A stretch of 64,000 nt of DNA from NCBI GenBank assembly GCA_903896615.1, contig CAITYM010000030.1, positions 1 through 64,000 of the forward strand, read 5' to 3'. Below are positions 17,711 through 25,906 of this stretch, one piece after another. Both the position numbers and the translations under genes were made by a program. Position 1 is the stretch's first letter, and each line of letters starts with the position of its first letter. The notes beneath the pieces are model-generated. The model was given only the letters and a program-made list of their open reading frames with translations, was not told the DNA's origin and ran no database searches. This DNA is from an uncultured Burkholderiales bacterium (GTDB taxonomy: Bacteria > Pseudomonadota > Gammaproteobacteria > Burkholderiales > Burkholderiaceae_C).

Positions 17711-18451
17711 ATGTACACATTCGATCTACATTGCCCCATTAAAAAACATCTTCTGCTTCAATACTTAGGTCAGCTCATATTTCTTGGAACTTTTATTTCT
17801 TCGGCGCAGGCGGAAAGTCAATTTGAGGGATGGTACGGACAAGCGGGGGTTGGTGCTAATGAACCCAACCTCAATCTCTCCTCTACACCGTTAGTTAATT
17901 CCACCCCTCCCTATTCGCACTCGATAACCACCCATGTCACCAATAGCTCGAATCTAAGTGGCGTCATTACAGTAGGATATTTAAAAACGATACGAGATGC
18001 ATTTTTATTTGGTGTAAGTCTTGACGCGCATCCCTTCGTATCCCCTGCTAATAGTTACGCGCTAGCAATTTCTCAACCCGTAATAACTGTGAACGGAGAA
18101 TTCCAAAATCAAAGTAACTATGCCCTGAGCATGACACCAACTTGGCAAATATCGCCTAGCTCCATGACTTATCTTAAATTAGGCTATGTGTGGGGCTCAG
18201 TGGCAAAGAATTACACTACAACCCGCAATGGCGCTTCGGTCGCAGCGAGTCAGACAATCAATCTCAGCGGAACTAATGTTGGGATAGGATTCAGACACAT
18301 TTTGTCTGGTCAAATCTACGCCTACACAGAACTGAACGCAGTCTACAAAAACGACAACGTACAAACCAACACTTCACCGGCAGGAAGCTACACTGCAACT
18401 TCAGGCGGGAGTTACTATAACGCTATATTTGGGATTGGTTATCGGTTTTAA
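17711..18451 (+). CDS. Outer-membrane beta-barrel protein, uncharacterised
   Basis: About 246 aa from the ATG at 17711; the track's TTG start at 17678 adds 11 residues and has no ribosome binding site. The signal peptide ends at SSAQAES. The mature chain is rich in alternating Ser/Thr/Asn and aromatic residues and ends in IFGIGYRF, a C-terminal aromatic typical of outer-membrane barrels. It is about the size of eight-stranded OmpW/OmpA-like or adhesin-type barrels (compare GWYGQAGVGANEPN and VGIGFRHILSGQIYAYTELNAVY). I do not recognise a specific family. Confidence 0.75.
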   Translation: MYTFDLHCPIKKHLLLQYLGQLIFLGTFISSAQAESQFEGWYGQAGVGANEPNLNLSSTPLVNSTPPYSHSITTHVTNSSNLSGVITVGYLKTIRDAFLFGVSLDAHPFVSPANSYALAISQPVITVNGEFQNQSNYALSMTPTWQISPSSMTYLKLGYVWGSVAKNYTTTRNGASVAASQTINLSGTNVGIGFRHILSGQIYAYTELNAVYKNDNVQTNTSPAGSYTATSGGSYYNAIFGIGYRF

Positions 18452-18579
18452 CCTCTCACAGCGATTCCAATAATATGAAGTTTTACTTGCATGAAATCAG
18501 TCGTGACTTAATTTTACGAAAATCGTGCAACTTGATAATAAGCATCTAAAAATTAAAATTTAAGATCAGCTTTAAATAC

Positions 18580-19452
18580 TCAAGCATTTACATTTAAAAA
18601 CCCCCCTGAAGACTGCATACTTTTCATATTAGATTCAAAATTCTCTAGGAATGAAATCAAGGAGGAGGATCCACCACTGCCGCCTTGGGAATTAATTAAT
18701 TTATCGTAACTAGCTTGCAATTCAGAGACATTAGGATCATTTGTAGCACTTGAATTGCTATTTGAAGTAGTTCCTGTCGTGTTTATAGCCGAAGCAGCTC
18801 CAGGATCTTTAGCTAACTGCATAATGAGGCCTTGCAATCCACTAGACATCTGATTTGAACTTGTGGCTACATAAGGATTTTGTTTGCTTGTATTTGTATT
18901 TGTATTTGTACTCGTTGAACCCGATGAGGAAATTGAACTTTGTGCTTTCAAGGTCGTAAGTAAACTGTTCAAAAAATTGTCCATATTCTGCGCGATTTCC
19001 TGCGCAGGGCTTACCATCCCAGAAGCAGACGGTGAGGTAATTCCAGCCAAGCTTGTTGCACTACCTGAATCCACGCCTGTCAACGAGAGTGCACTAAATA
19101 ATGAATCATTCAGTCCTGAGCTATTTGCCCCAGAGGTACTATCCCCAAACAATGTATTGGTGGTAGAGCCCTGATTTTGCAGCGTTTGCAAAGCACTTGT
19201 AATTTGTTGTGCCTGCAAAACATTGCCCCCATTGATTGCGTTCCCTAGTTGCCCCATTAAAGTTTGCGTTGTTGCATCCGTATTCACAGATGAGGAATTT
19301 TGAGACAATGAGGAAAAAATGTTTTTAGCGCCCAGTAAGTCTCCCCCGCTAAGGGCTGTACCTAAGGTTTGTAGACTAGCATTACTCGAAGTCGAATTTG
19401 TTAGGACGGCATTTTGACTAAGCAAATTTGTATTTAACGAACTAATACTCAT
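18580..19452 (-). CDS. Ser/Asn/Gln-rich protein with duplicated helical motif, unknown function
   Basis: A 290-aa protein dominated by Ser, Asn, Thr, Gln, Leu and Gly. It has no signal peptide or membrane segment. Two related segments are visible near the N-terminus: LGTALSGGDLLGAKNIFSSLSQ and LGNAINGGNVLQAQQITSALQT, each followed by a Ser/Asn/Thr linker. A third helical part (MVSPAQEIAQNMDNFLNSLLTTLKAQ) precedes a STSTNTNTNTS tract encoded by a hexanucleotide repeat. Composition recalls secreted, flagellar-hook-length or cell-surface proteins, but I do not recognise a family. The long uninterrupted frame and normal ATG support a real gene. Confidence 0.7.
   Translation of the reverse strand: MSISSLNTNLLSQNAVLTNSTSSNASLQTLGTALSGGDLLGAKNIFSSLSQNSSSVNTDATTQTLMGQLGNAINGGNVLQAQQITSALQTLQNQGSTTNTLFGDSTSGANSSGLNDSLFSALSLTGVDSGSATSLAGITSPSASGMVSPAQEIAQNMDNFLNSLLTTLKAQSSISSSGSTSTNTNTNTSKQNPYVATSSNQMSSGLQGLIMQLAKDPGAASAINTTGTTSNSNSSATNDPNVSELQASYDKLINSQGGSGGSSSLISFLENFESNMKSMQSSGGFLNVNA
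18888..18910. repeat. Hexanucleotide tandem repeat inside the Ser/Asn-rich gene
   Basis: TTGTAT repeated 3.8 times, encoding the Asn-Thr run of the 290-aa protein. Unit length is a multiple of three, so slippage would change protein length without a frameshift. Confidence 0.85.
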
Positions 19453-19640
19453 AATATCAAGCGCTCAGGGGCGTTTCTGAAAAAAGAATACTTTTGACAC
19501 GCATAAAACGTGCCCTCCCCTCACTTGAGCATTTTGTAGGGATAATCCAAAAATAGCGGCAATATTTAAGGCCTAAATGATTCAAAAATGAACAATTAAG
19601 CAACTTTTTATCAATCTGAAAAAGAAAATTCCCGATACAC

Positions 19641-19656
19641 CGGCAAGAAGTTGCCG
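19641..19656 (-). repeat. Strong short hairpin CGGCAA-gaag-TTGCCG
   Basis: Perfect 6-bp stem with tetraloop, 35 bp past the stop of the 214-aa gene on the minus strand, extendable by CCC/GGG pairs outside. A T-rich stretch follows about 15 bases on. Possible weak terminator. The rest of the 238-bp gap (19453-19690) shows nothing I can call. Confidence 0.35.
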
Positions 19657-19690
19657 AGATGGGTGAATAAGTAAAACCTAGGACAATCTA

Positions 19691-20335
19691 TCACATGGGC
19701 GGCTTAAAACCATCTCGCCCAACCATTATTCTTAAGGCAGTGGGTTTACCGTCCCTATCCGTAGCCATGACAACAGCATTGGCTCCTGGGACCAATAAAC
19801 CAGCATCGCCAGGCCTATAGGTGACGATGGGAACGTTGTCCGGGACTAAAACATTTTTCTCTCCGCCCTTGTATTTCAAATGTAGCTCTCTTGACTTACC
19901 AACACGAATCAATTCATCAACGCTGGCGTTGGTCATCGTACTTCCTGGAACACTATCCCAGGCCCTATGGCCCTCTCCCGTACCGCGCATCGACTCCGGA
20001 AAAACGTGAACTTCAAGAGCAACGAGATGTCCATTTTTATCAGCTAACGCAGCTGTTCCAATAAAAGAATTTTGCTCAATTTTTTCAATCTCAATTGGAT
20101 AGACTTCCTGAATAATTAATTGCTGATCCAAAGAAATTGAGATGAGTTCTCCCCCTCTTTCCCTAAAGAGCATAGAGTGCAAATCTGCCTGCACAATTGT
20201 TCCGCGAAGACGAACCATTTGAGGCAATTGATTTGTGACAGAATTTTGAGCAAATGCTGTAACTAATATAGAACAAAGAGCAAATAGTCCAGTAATGAAA
20301 CATCTATTACATTTATACATATTGGAAGAAATCAT
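19691..20335 (-). CDS. Secreted protein of unknown function
   Basis: A 214-aa exported protein. The N-terminus YKCNRCFITGLFALCSILVTAFAQ is a Sec signal peptide; a second ATG at 20320 (MYKCNR) is an alternative start. The mature chain is beta-rich with an OB-like opening (MVRLRGTIVQADLHSMLFRERGGELISISLDQQ) and a well-marked GEGHRAWDSVPGSTMTNASVDE stretch, seen in conserved hypothetical proteins of proteobacteria. The C-terminal half repeats the beta pattern (LVPDNVPIVTYRPGDAGLLVPGANAVV). I cannot assign a function. It lies 39 bp downstream of the solute-binding gene on the same strand. Confidence 0.75.
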   Translation of the reverse strand: MISSNMYKCNRCFITGLFALCSILVTAFAQNSVTNQLPQMVRLRGTIVQADLHSMLFRERGGELISISLDQQLIIQEVYPIEIEKIEQNSFIGTAALADKNGHLVALEVHVFPESMRGTGEGHRAWDSVPGSTMTNASVDELIRVGKSRELHLKYKGGEKNVLVPDNVPIVTYRPGDAGLLVPGANAVVMATDRDGKPTALRIMVGRDGFKPPM

Positions 20336-20373
20336 AAGAAATTGAATAACTTGAAATTTGCAATAATCCTACT

Positions 20374-21099
20374 TTAGATTGTAGTAACAGATAATTTACC
20401 ATTTACACCGTGATTAGTGATAAGTTGCGCAACAAGGCCTGAACTTACAGAATCCACAGTAAATTGATTTAAAAATTGGGATGCTTCAAGATTTCCCTTT
20501 TTAGTTGCAATCGCCTGCTGTACCGTCATAAAATGACCATCCAAGAGCTTGTAATCGGGATATCTTTGCAAATCAGTAATCAAGCCTGGCCTTAGTCCCG
20601 CGAGAGCATCTAACTTTTTACTTATAAACAACTCAAGAGAAGCCTCGAGACTATCGGCTTTTATTAATTTAGCATTTTTTATATTGCGCTGCATCCACAA
20701 CCCATAGGCACTTACTCCAAAAACCGCAATGTGAACATCCGGACTATCTACATCACTTACGCAGCTGAACCTAGAGTCTTTTGACACCAAATATGTAGCC
20801 TCAATCTCAACATAGGCTGGCGCAAAGTCAATTCGCTCTGCACGAGCAGGATCAGAGCCAACCAATACAATACCGCACTCTCCGGAAGCTGCGGCATCGA
20901 CCGCCTCATTTTGATTATTGAAAGGCTTTAGAACCAATTTCACGCCTAATTTATTTGCAAGGCATTGAGCCATATCCGGTGAAACACCAGATGGTCCTCC
21001 TTCTGGATTTTTTCCAGTCACTAGCAAAAAATTGCCAGTGTATATGGCCGCATTTAAAACCCCTTTTGGCGCAAGTTGTTGAAGTACTTTGGTATCCAT
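20374..21099 (-). CDS. Family 3 solute-binding domain protein without signal peptide
   Basis: A 241-aa protein covering the whole SBP_bac_3 fold: LQQLAPKGVLNAAIYTGNFLLV, the SGVSPDMAQCLANKLGVKLVLKPF motif, GECGIVLVGSDPARAERIDFAPAYVEIEATYLV, and a C-terminal hinge. The protein starts MDTKVLQQLAP, with no signal peptide, and the upstream DNA holds no in-frame signal. Either it acts in the cytoplasm, or the export signal is lost. Signal-less homologs exist in Burkholderiales as far as I recall. No ABC permease or ATPase is beside it. Confidence 0.83.
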   Translation of the reverse strand: MDTKVLQQLAPKGVLNAAIYTGNFLLVTGKNPEGGPSGVSPDMAQCLANKLGVKLVLKPFNNQNEAVDAAASGECGIVLVGSDPARAERIDFAPAYVEIEATYLVSKDSRFSCVSDVDSPDVHIAVFGVSAYGLWMQRNIKNAKLIKADSLEASLELFISKKLDALAGLRPGLITDLQRYPDYKLLDGHFMTVQQAIATKKGNLEASQFLNQFTVDSVSSGLVAQLITNHGVNGKLSVTTI

Positions 21100-21300
21100 G
21101 TTAGTTCAAATAAGGTTTATTAAAAAGGTTTACTATATGTCAAAACCACATCAAAATGAATTGGTGAATTGATCTTATAAATGATTGAATAAAAGAATCG
21201 TAGGCAATGAGTCCGCGGCAGGTAATTCTCAACAATCTATCGTCGTAAGTGCTTGGTAAAAAATATCCCGGCAAAAGGTGTACTACCCATATAAAGGCTA

Positions 21301-21741
21301 TTAACGAATAAATTTGCAATCAAATTTTTCAATTTTATTTAGCGTATATTTATATGAAAATAACTGACTCGTTCGAGTGTTAAGTTCAAAGATATTTTCG
21401 TAAGACAAACCTTGAAAAGTGAACTTCATGAACTCGCGGTAAGAGTAAAAACTTCCTACTATGTTATAGGGAACGTGACCTATATCGCTTCCGTCCTCTT
21501 TTGATCCTACAAAGACCCACCCATCATAGAATAAATAAGTATTTTGCGGACATTTCCATAACTTACCCTTTGACATAGCAATATTCAAAATACTTTGCAT
21601 CGCCTCCTTATTGTCTTGCTGAATAGAGTTATAAATTTGTCTGTCACGATCTGTACTTTGGTACATCCTATCTGCGTCCTGTGCATTACTCATTGAGTAT
21701 TGCACCATCAATATCAATAATATGAATCGAAATATAAGCAT
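21301..21741 (-). CDS. Small secreted protein, unknown
   Basis: From the ATG at 21741 this is a 146-aa protein with signal peptide MLIFRFILLILMVQYSMSNAQD. The track's start at 21774 is a GTG lying inside the upstream gene; the ATG overlaps it less and keeps AAGGGAAGAAAAG upstream. The mature part has WKCPQNTYLFYDGWVFVGSKEDG and ends FDCKFIR, with two cysteines that could bond in the periplasm. No family recognised. It overlaps the MORN gene's position tightly and is surely cotranscribed with it. Local base composition is more AT-rich than the housekeeping genes. Confidence 0.65.
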   Translation of the reverse strand: MLIFRFILLILMVQYSMSNAQDADRMYQSTDRDRQIYNSIQQDNKEAMQSILNIAMSKGKLWKCPQNTYLFYDGWVFVGSKEDGSDIGHVPYNIVGSFYSYREFMKFTFQGLSYENIFELNTRTSQLFSYKYTLNKIEKFDCKFIR

Positions 21742-21748
21742 ACGGAAT

Positions 21749-22300
21749 TCACTTTTCTTCCCTTGCAGACTCACCCGTCTTAAAGGTCTTCACGAGCACG
21801 CCTGCTCGCCAAAATCCTTCACGTATTAAGGTTCCATCCTTTGTATATTCACTCCCTGCGCCATCTCTTACGCCCATTTCAAACACGCCCACAAACCTAG
21901 TCCCATCTTTGTTTCGCATTTCACCGTGACCATGTGGACGACCTTCAAAGAAATCCCCCTCATAACTTTGGCCAATGAAATGCGGTCCGTTATATTCACG
22001 CCTAATTCCCCGGCACTCCGTCCAACGCACTTTACTGTAACTTCCCCTGCATGCTGGCAATTGCTTTTGAGAGCCGGAGCCAGTTACTTCTTTGGTTGAC
22101 TCAGCCCCTCCTTCTTTAGGTGGCTCCTTTTGAACATCAGTTTGATTGCCGTTTTTACCTGCTTCTTTAAGTTGAGGAGCCTGAGCAACTGAGCGAGTAC
22201 TTTCGCCAGGGCTATCTTCTTTTGCATAACTCGGTGTAAGAAACTGAAAATTGGCTACGAAAAATCCACAGATCAAAACAGTTCGGTTCTTAAATTTCAT
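21749..22300 (-). CDS. Secreted MORN-repeat protein
   Basis: From the ATG at 22300 (MKFKNRTVLICGFFVANFQFLTPSYA) this is a 183-aa protein with a good signal peptide; the track's longer form overlaps the cytochrome gene. A charged low-complexity linker (KEAGKNGNQTDVQKEPPKEGGAESTKE) is followed by MORN-type repeats: YEGDFFEGRPHGHGEMRNKDGTRFVGVFEMGVRDGAGSEYTKDGT. MORN repeats are beta-hairpin scaffolds, and in bacteria such secreted forms have no settled role. Downstream and overlapping is the small secreted protein; upstream is the cytochrome lipoprotein. Confidence 0.78.
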   Translation of the reverse strand: MKFKNRTVLICGFFVANFQFLTPSYAKEDSPGESTRSVAQAPQLKEAGKNGNQTDVQKEPPKEGGAESTKEVTGSGSQKQLPACRGSYSKVRWTECRGIRREYNGPHFIGQSYEGDFFEGRPHGHGEMRNKDGTRFVGVFEMGVRDGAGSEYTKDGTLIREGFWRAGVLVKTFKTGESAREEK

Positions 22301-22322
22301 ATTAATATTTTCTATAAAGGAT

Positions 22323-22802
22323 TTAGTGTTTATCTGAGCCATTTGTACCAAAGTATGCATACTTTTGATGGCAAGCCTCACAAGCAGCGTCTATTGCGGT
22401 CCCGGTATCAAAAACAGCTTGGACGTCCTTCGCCTGTACTGCGGATAATGTCTTCTTCGCCTCCAGACCCAAAGCACGAGCGTATGTATTCCAGGCTCCA
22501 TTATCTTTGGCACGTTGATCTATCATAAGAAGGTTGGAGGCCTCCATCAATGTAGCAGCACTGTTGCGCAACTCATCCCAATCTGCTTGTGAATGTGGAG
22601 CCACCATTTTCTCCCCCTTCAAGGTGCTATACCAGGCTACAGAATCCCAAATTCGATCAGCAGCAGGGTCAATTACCCACTGCATCAATTCCGAGATGCT
22701 AAGGTACGGGATGTAGGGCGAAGGCTCCTTTTTAGTGCAAGAAACTAACAAAAAAGATAGAAGCAAGGTAATTACAAATTTAATTTTCAACTTAAATCTC
22801 AT
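22323..22802 (-). CDS. Cytochrome c'-like lipoprotein
   Basis: A 159-aa protein with lipobox LLVSC (lipidated Cys22) after a short hydrophobic helix and a single haem c motif CEACH at residues 141-145 near the C-terminus. A C-terminal CxxCH in a four-helix, Ala-rich protein fits the class II cytochrome c/c' family; the preceding TAIDAACEACHQKY matches that family's pattern. It would sit on the outer or inner membrane facing the periplasm, with possible electron transfer or NO-binding roles. No oxidase or dehydrogenase is adjacent. It heads the three-gene minus-strand group with the MORN and small secreted proteins. Confidence 0.82.
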   Translation of the reverse strand: MRFKLKIKFVITLLLSFLLVSCTKKEPSPYIPYLSISELMQWVIDPAADRIWDSVAWYSTLKGEKMVAPHSQADWDELRNSAATLMEASNLLMIDQRAKDNGAWNTYARALGLEAKKTLSAVQAKDVQAVFDTGTAIDAACEACHQKYAYFGTNGSDKH

Positions 22803-22986
22803 TTTAAAATTTTAAATTCAGTCAGTTAATCACTTATCCGACATACGGGTATGGGAAGTTAGTCCAAACCCCTCGTTTTATAATAATTGCTTGGGCAAAT
22901 TCAAGGGCAAATGCTTATTTTAAGCCTCTTTAGTAGTTCCTCTAATTTATGGATTTGCTACCTTTTCTATCAAATAATTGAACATA

Positions 22987-24018
22987 ATGAAGACTGTTAT
23001 CAATACCCTATCTCAACACATGAAACATAAATTTTATGCGTCTTTATACATATCCTTGTTGACTGCCTTGACACTGAATACAGCAGTAGCTGAAGAAAAA
23101 GGGACTACTGAAAAATTCGTCTTTATGACGAATTGGTTTCCAGAGGCTGAGCACGGCGGTTTTTACCAAGCCCTAGCCACAGGCCTTTATACCAAGTACG
23201 GTCTCGATGTAACCATAAAAATGGGGGGACCAAGCGTGAATGTCATTCAGCTCATGGCAGCTGGACAAGCAGACTGCGTCATGGGGGGCAGTGATCTACA
23301 AATGATCCAAGTTAGGGAGGCCGGTGTGCCCGTAGTAAATGTGGCAGCAATTTTTCAAAAAGATCCCCAGGTCATCATTACCCACGATGATGTTACCAAT
23401 TTGAACCAATTAAAATCAAAAACTCTGCTAATTGTTCCTTTTGCCAGGCAAGGTTTTTGGCCTTGGATGAAAGCCACATTCGATCTAAAGGACGAACAAA
23501 CAAGGCCGTACACTTTTAATATTCAACCTTTTATAGCTGATAAAAACGTAGCGCAACAAGGATACTTGACCTCAGAACCCTATTCAATTCAAAAGGCTGG
23601 TGCGAAAGCGAATGTATTCCTACTGAGTGACCTTGGATATCCCGCCTATTCCACCACAATTACATGTTTAGACAAGACTCTATCAATTAGAAAGGCCGCT
23701 GTAGCTGCTTTTGTTAAAGGATCAGTCGAAGGTTGGAAAAATTATTTGATTAACCCAACACCTGGAAACGTTTTGATCAAAAAAGAAAACCCAGATATGA
23801 CAGACGATCAACTAGGCTACAGTGTTGCAAAATTAAAAGAAAAGGGTATTATCACTAGTGGTGATGCAAGCAAACTAGGAATTGGTACCATCACACCTCA
23901 ACGAGCCAAATCAAGCTTTGATATGATGGTTAATTACAAAATTATTGATCCGAATAAAGTAAAACTATCAGACACATATACGACTGAGTTCATCAAAGAT
24001 CTGCACGTACTGCCTTAA
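22987..24018 (+). CDS. NMT1/THI5-family ABC substrate-binding protein
   Basis: A 343-aa periplasmic receptor of the NMT1 type (ThiY/SsuA/TauA relatives). The track's TTG start at 22978 adds three residues; the ATG at 22987 is preferred, with another at 23020 directly before the signal peptide core (MKHKFYASLYISLLTALTLNTAVAEE). The mature part begins FVFMTNWFPEAEHGGFYQALATGLYTKYGLDVTIKMGGPSVNVIQLMAAGQADCVMGGSD. NWFPEAEHGGFY recalls the HMP/thiamin-precursor receptor ThiY, but no TPP riboswitch is seen upstream, so the ligand remains open. The ATPase and permease follow. Confidence 0.9.
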   Translation: MKTVINTLSQHMKHKFYASLYISLLTALTLNTAVAEEKGTTEKFVFMTNWFPEAEHGGFYQALATGLYTKYGLDVTIKMGGPSVNVIQLMAAGQADCVMGGSDLQMIQVREAGVPVVNVAAIFQKDPQVIITHDDVTNLNQLKSKTLLIVPFARQGFWPWMKATFDLKDEQTRPYTFNIQPFIADKNVAQQGYLTSEPYSIQKAGAKANVFLLSDLGYPAYSTTITCLDKTLSIRKAAVAAFVKGSVEGWKNYLINPTPGNVLIKKENPDMTDDQLGYSVAKLKEKGIITSGDASKLGIGTITPQRAKSSFDMMVNYKIIDPNKVKLSDTYTTEFIKDLHVLP

Positions 24019-24078
24019 AAAATATACGACAAAGTAGCACAAAACTCGCAACACAAAATTACTGCCAACACCATCTCC

Positions 24079-24912
24079 ATGAAAATGGCCTCCCCCCTAG
24101 AATCAAGCTCGTGCGAAACCGCTGTTCAAGTAACGGCTGCTAGCAAAAAATACCCAAACGGAACGCAAGCATTACTACCCGTTACATTAAGCATTAAGCA
24201 AGGGGAATTTGTGAGCTTACTGGGGCCATCTGGTTGCGGCAAAAGCACGCTCTTGAAAATGATCGCTGGGTTGACCGCACCAACCAATGGATCAATTGAC
24301 CTTTGGCCTCGTCAGACAAGAAACTTAAATCACGAAAACACAACGCAGCCTGAAATAAACAAATCAGCCCCTAGATTATCATTTGTATTCCAATCACCAA
24401 CTCTTATGCCTTGGGCAACGGTTAGAGCAAACACTCGACTACCTTTAGATCTTGCAGGTGTATCTAAAGATGAGGGCAATTCACGCGTAGATAAGGTTTT
24501 GCAAAGTGTAGGTCTATTTGATTTTGCAGACTATCTTCCAAGGGCTTTATCAGGAGGCATGCAGATGCGAGTTTCTATTGCGAGGGGCTTAGTTACTGAG
24601 CCATCCATACTTTTAATGGATGAACCTTTTGGCGCTTTAGATGAGATTACCCGCCACAAACTTGATGCAGATCTGTTGATGCTTTGGCAAAAGAAGAATT
24701 TAACTATTATTTTTGTTACTCACTCTATTCATGAGGCAGTTTACTTATCTAGTAAAGTCATAATGATGGCAGCTCGGCCAGGAAGGATAACAGAGGAGAT
24801 CGTTATAGATCAGCCGTACCCCCGAAATCCAGAATTCATGGTCACCTCTGAGTTTGCGAGGTACGCCGGACTTTTGCAGCGTAGCCTGCTCAACGCAAGT
24901 CAAACCAATTAA
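24079..24912 (+). CDS. ABC transporter ATPase (SsuB/TauB/ThiZ type)
   Basis: A 277-aa ATPase for the NMT1-type importer. Walker A GPSGCGKST, signature LSGGMQMRVSIARGL, Walker B ILLMDEPFGALDE, and the switch VTHSIHEAVYLSS are all intact. An extra stretch after Walker A (LWPRQTRNLNHENTTQPEINKSAP) is longer than usual for this family. The permease starts 3 bp after its stop. Confidence 0.92.
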   Translation: MKMASPLESSSCETAVQVTAASKKYPNGTQALLPVTLSIKQGEFVSLLGPSGCGKSTLLKMIAGLTAPTNGSIDLWPRQTRNLNHENTTQPEINKSAPRLSFVFQSPTLMPWATVRANTRLPLDLAGVSKDEGNSRVDKVLQSVGLFDFADYLPRALSGGMQMRVSIARGLVTEPSILLMDEPFGALDEITRHKLDADLLMLWQKKNLTIIFVTHSIHEAVYLSSKVIMMAARPGRITEEIVIDQPYPRNPEFMVTSEFARYAGLLQRSLLNASQTN

Positions 24913-24915
24913 CGC

Positions 24916-25728
24916 ATGAATTACGCCCGCCAAGATTCAAAACCAACCAGCATAGTCCAAACCCTGCTGGTTCCGATTATTTTGGGGTTAGTTTTATTAG
25001 CTACTTGGCAGGGTTTTGTAGAGTATTTTGATATTGCCCCCTACCTATTACCCAGTCCTATCTTGGTTTTTAAGACCCTTATTACAGATTGGAAGTTACT
25101 TGGCTCGGCTTTGAAGGTGACGCTTGAGATAACTTTAATATCTTTTATAGTGGCGACAATAGTAGGTGTCACCATTTCTTTTCTTTTCATCCAAAGTCGA
25201 ATCTTAGAGAGAGCGTTGTTCCCGTACGCGGTTCTTCTTCAAGTAACACCGATCGTTGCAGTTGCACCGCTTATCATTATTTGGGTTAAAGATACGACAC
25301 TTTCGTTGGTACTTTGCGCGTCATTGGTTGCGCTTTTTCCGATAATAAGTAACACTACATTAGGTCTCAAAAGTGTAGATCATGATTTAATGAGCTTTTT
25401 TAATCTTCACAAAGCAACTCGACTTCAAATACTTCTGAGACTTAGAGTACCTAGCGCATTACCTTATTTTTTTGGAGGACTTCGGATTTCTAGCGGACTG
25501 GCACTCATTGGAGCCGTCGTAGCTGAATTTGTGGCGGGTACCGGCGGTAGCGGGTCTGGATTAGCCTATCAAATACTTCAATCTGGGTTTCAATTGAATA
25601 TTCCCAGAATGTTTGCAGCACTCATATTGATATCCATTCTTGGGATTGCGCTTTTCACATTAATGAGCTGGATTTCTAGCGCGGCTTTACGCGGATGGCA
25701 CTCCAGTGAGTCTGCGCATGAGACCTAA
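24916..25728 (+). CDS. ABC transporter permease (SsuC/TauC/ThiX type)
   Basis: A 270-aa inner-membrane permease with six or so helices. The EAA loop is present as LFNLHKATRLQILLRLRVPSALPYFFGGLRISSGLALIGAVVAEF, and the N-terminal part shows YLLPSPILVFKTLITDWKLL, both standard for this family. It completes a three-gene importer with the receptor at 22987 and ATPase at 24079. Substrate class is a small organic molecule such as a thiamin precursor, alkanesulfonate or pyrimidine; sequence does not decide. Confidence 0.92.
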   Translation: MNYARQDSKPTSIVQTLLVPIILGLVLLATWQGFVEYFDIAPYLLPSPILVFKTLITDWKLLGSALKVTLEITLISFIVATIVGVTISFLFIQSRILERALFPYAVLLQVTPIVAVAPLIIIWVKDTTLSLVLCASLVALFPIISNTTLGLKSVDHDLMSFFNLHKATRLQILLRLRVPSALPYFFGGLRISSGLALIGAVVAEFVAGTGGSGSGLAYQILQSGFQLNIPRMFAALILISILGIALFTLMSWISSAALRGWHSSESAHET

Positions 25729-25777
25729 ACGCCTCTAAAAGACACTAAGCGAGAGTGCGACAACATTTTGAATTCAC

Positions 25778-25801
25778 ATAAATGACAAAAATGTCATTTA
25801 T
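25778..25801. promoter_or_regulatory. 24-bp palindrome upstream of the two-component system
   Basis: ATAAATGACA (25778-25787), AAAA, TGTCATTTAT (25792-25801): a perfect 10-bp inverted repeat with a 4-base centre, 105 bp before the response regulator ATG. The AT-rich arms and lack of T run argue for a protein-binding site more than a terminator, although it also follows the permease gene. Confidence 0.6.
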
Positions 25802-25906
25802 ACGGTGGAAAATAATAATCAAACTACAGTCTAATTCTAATAACTGAATAATTAAAAAATTCCGCCTTAGTAATTAGAATACATCAACAACTATATTAAG
25901 AATCAC

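Noticed and set aside
22803-22986. TPP riboswitch upstream of the NMT1-type importer
   Set aside because: The receptor resembles ThiY, but none of the conserved TPP aptamer stretches (CTGAGA, ACCCTT..GAACCTGATC) are in the leader.
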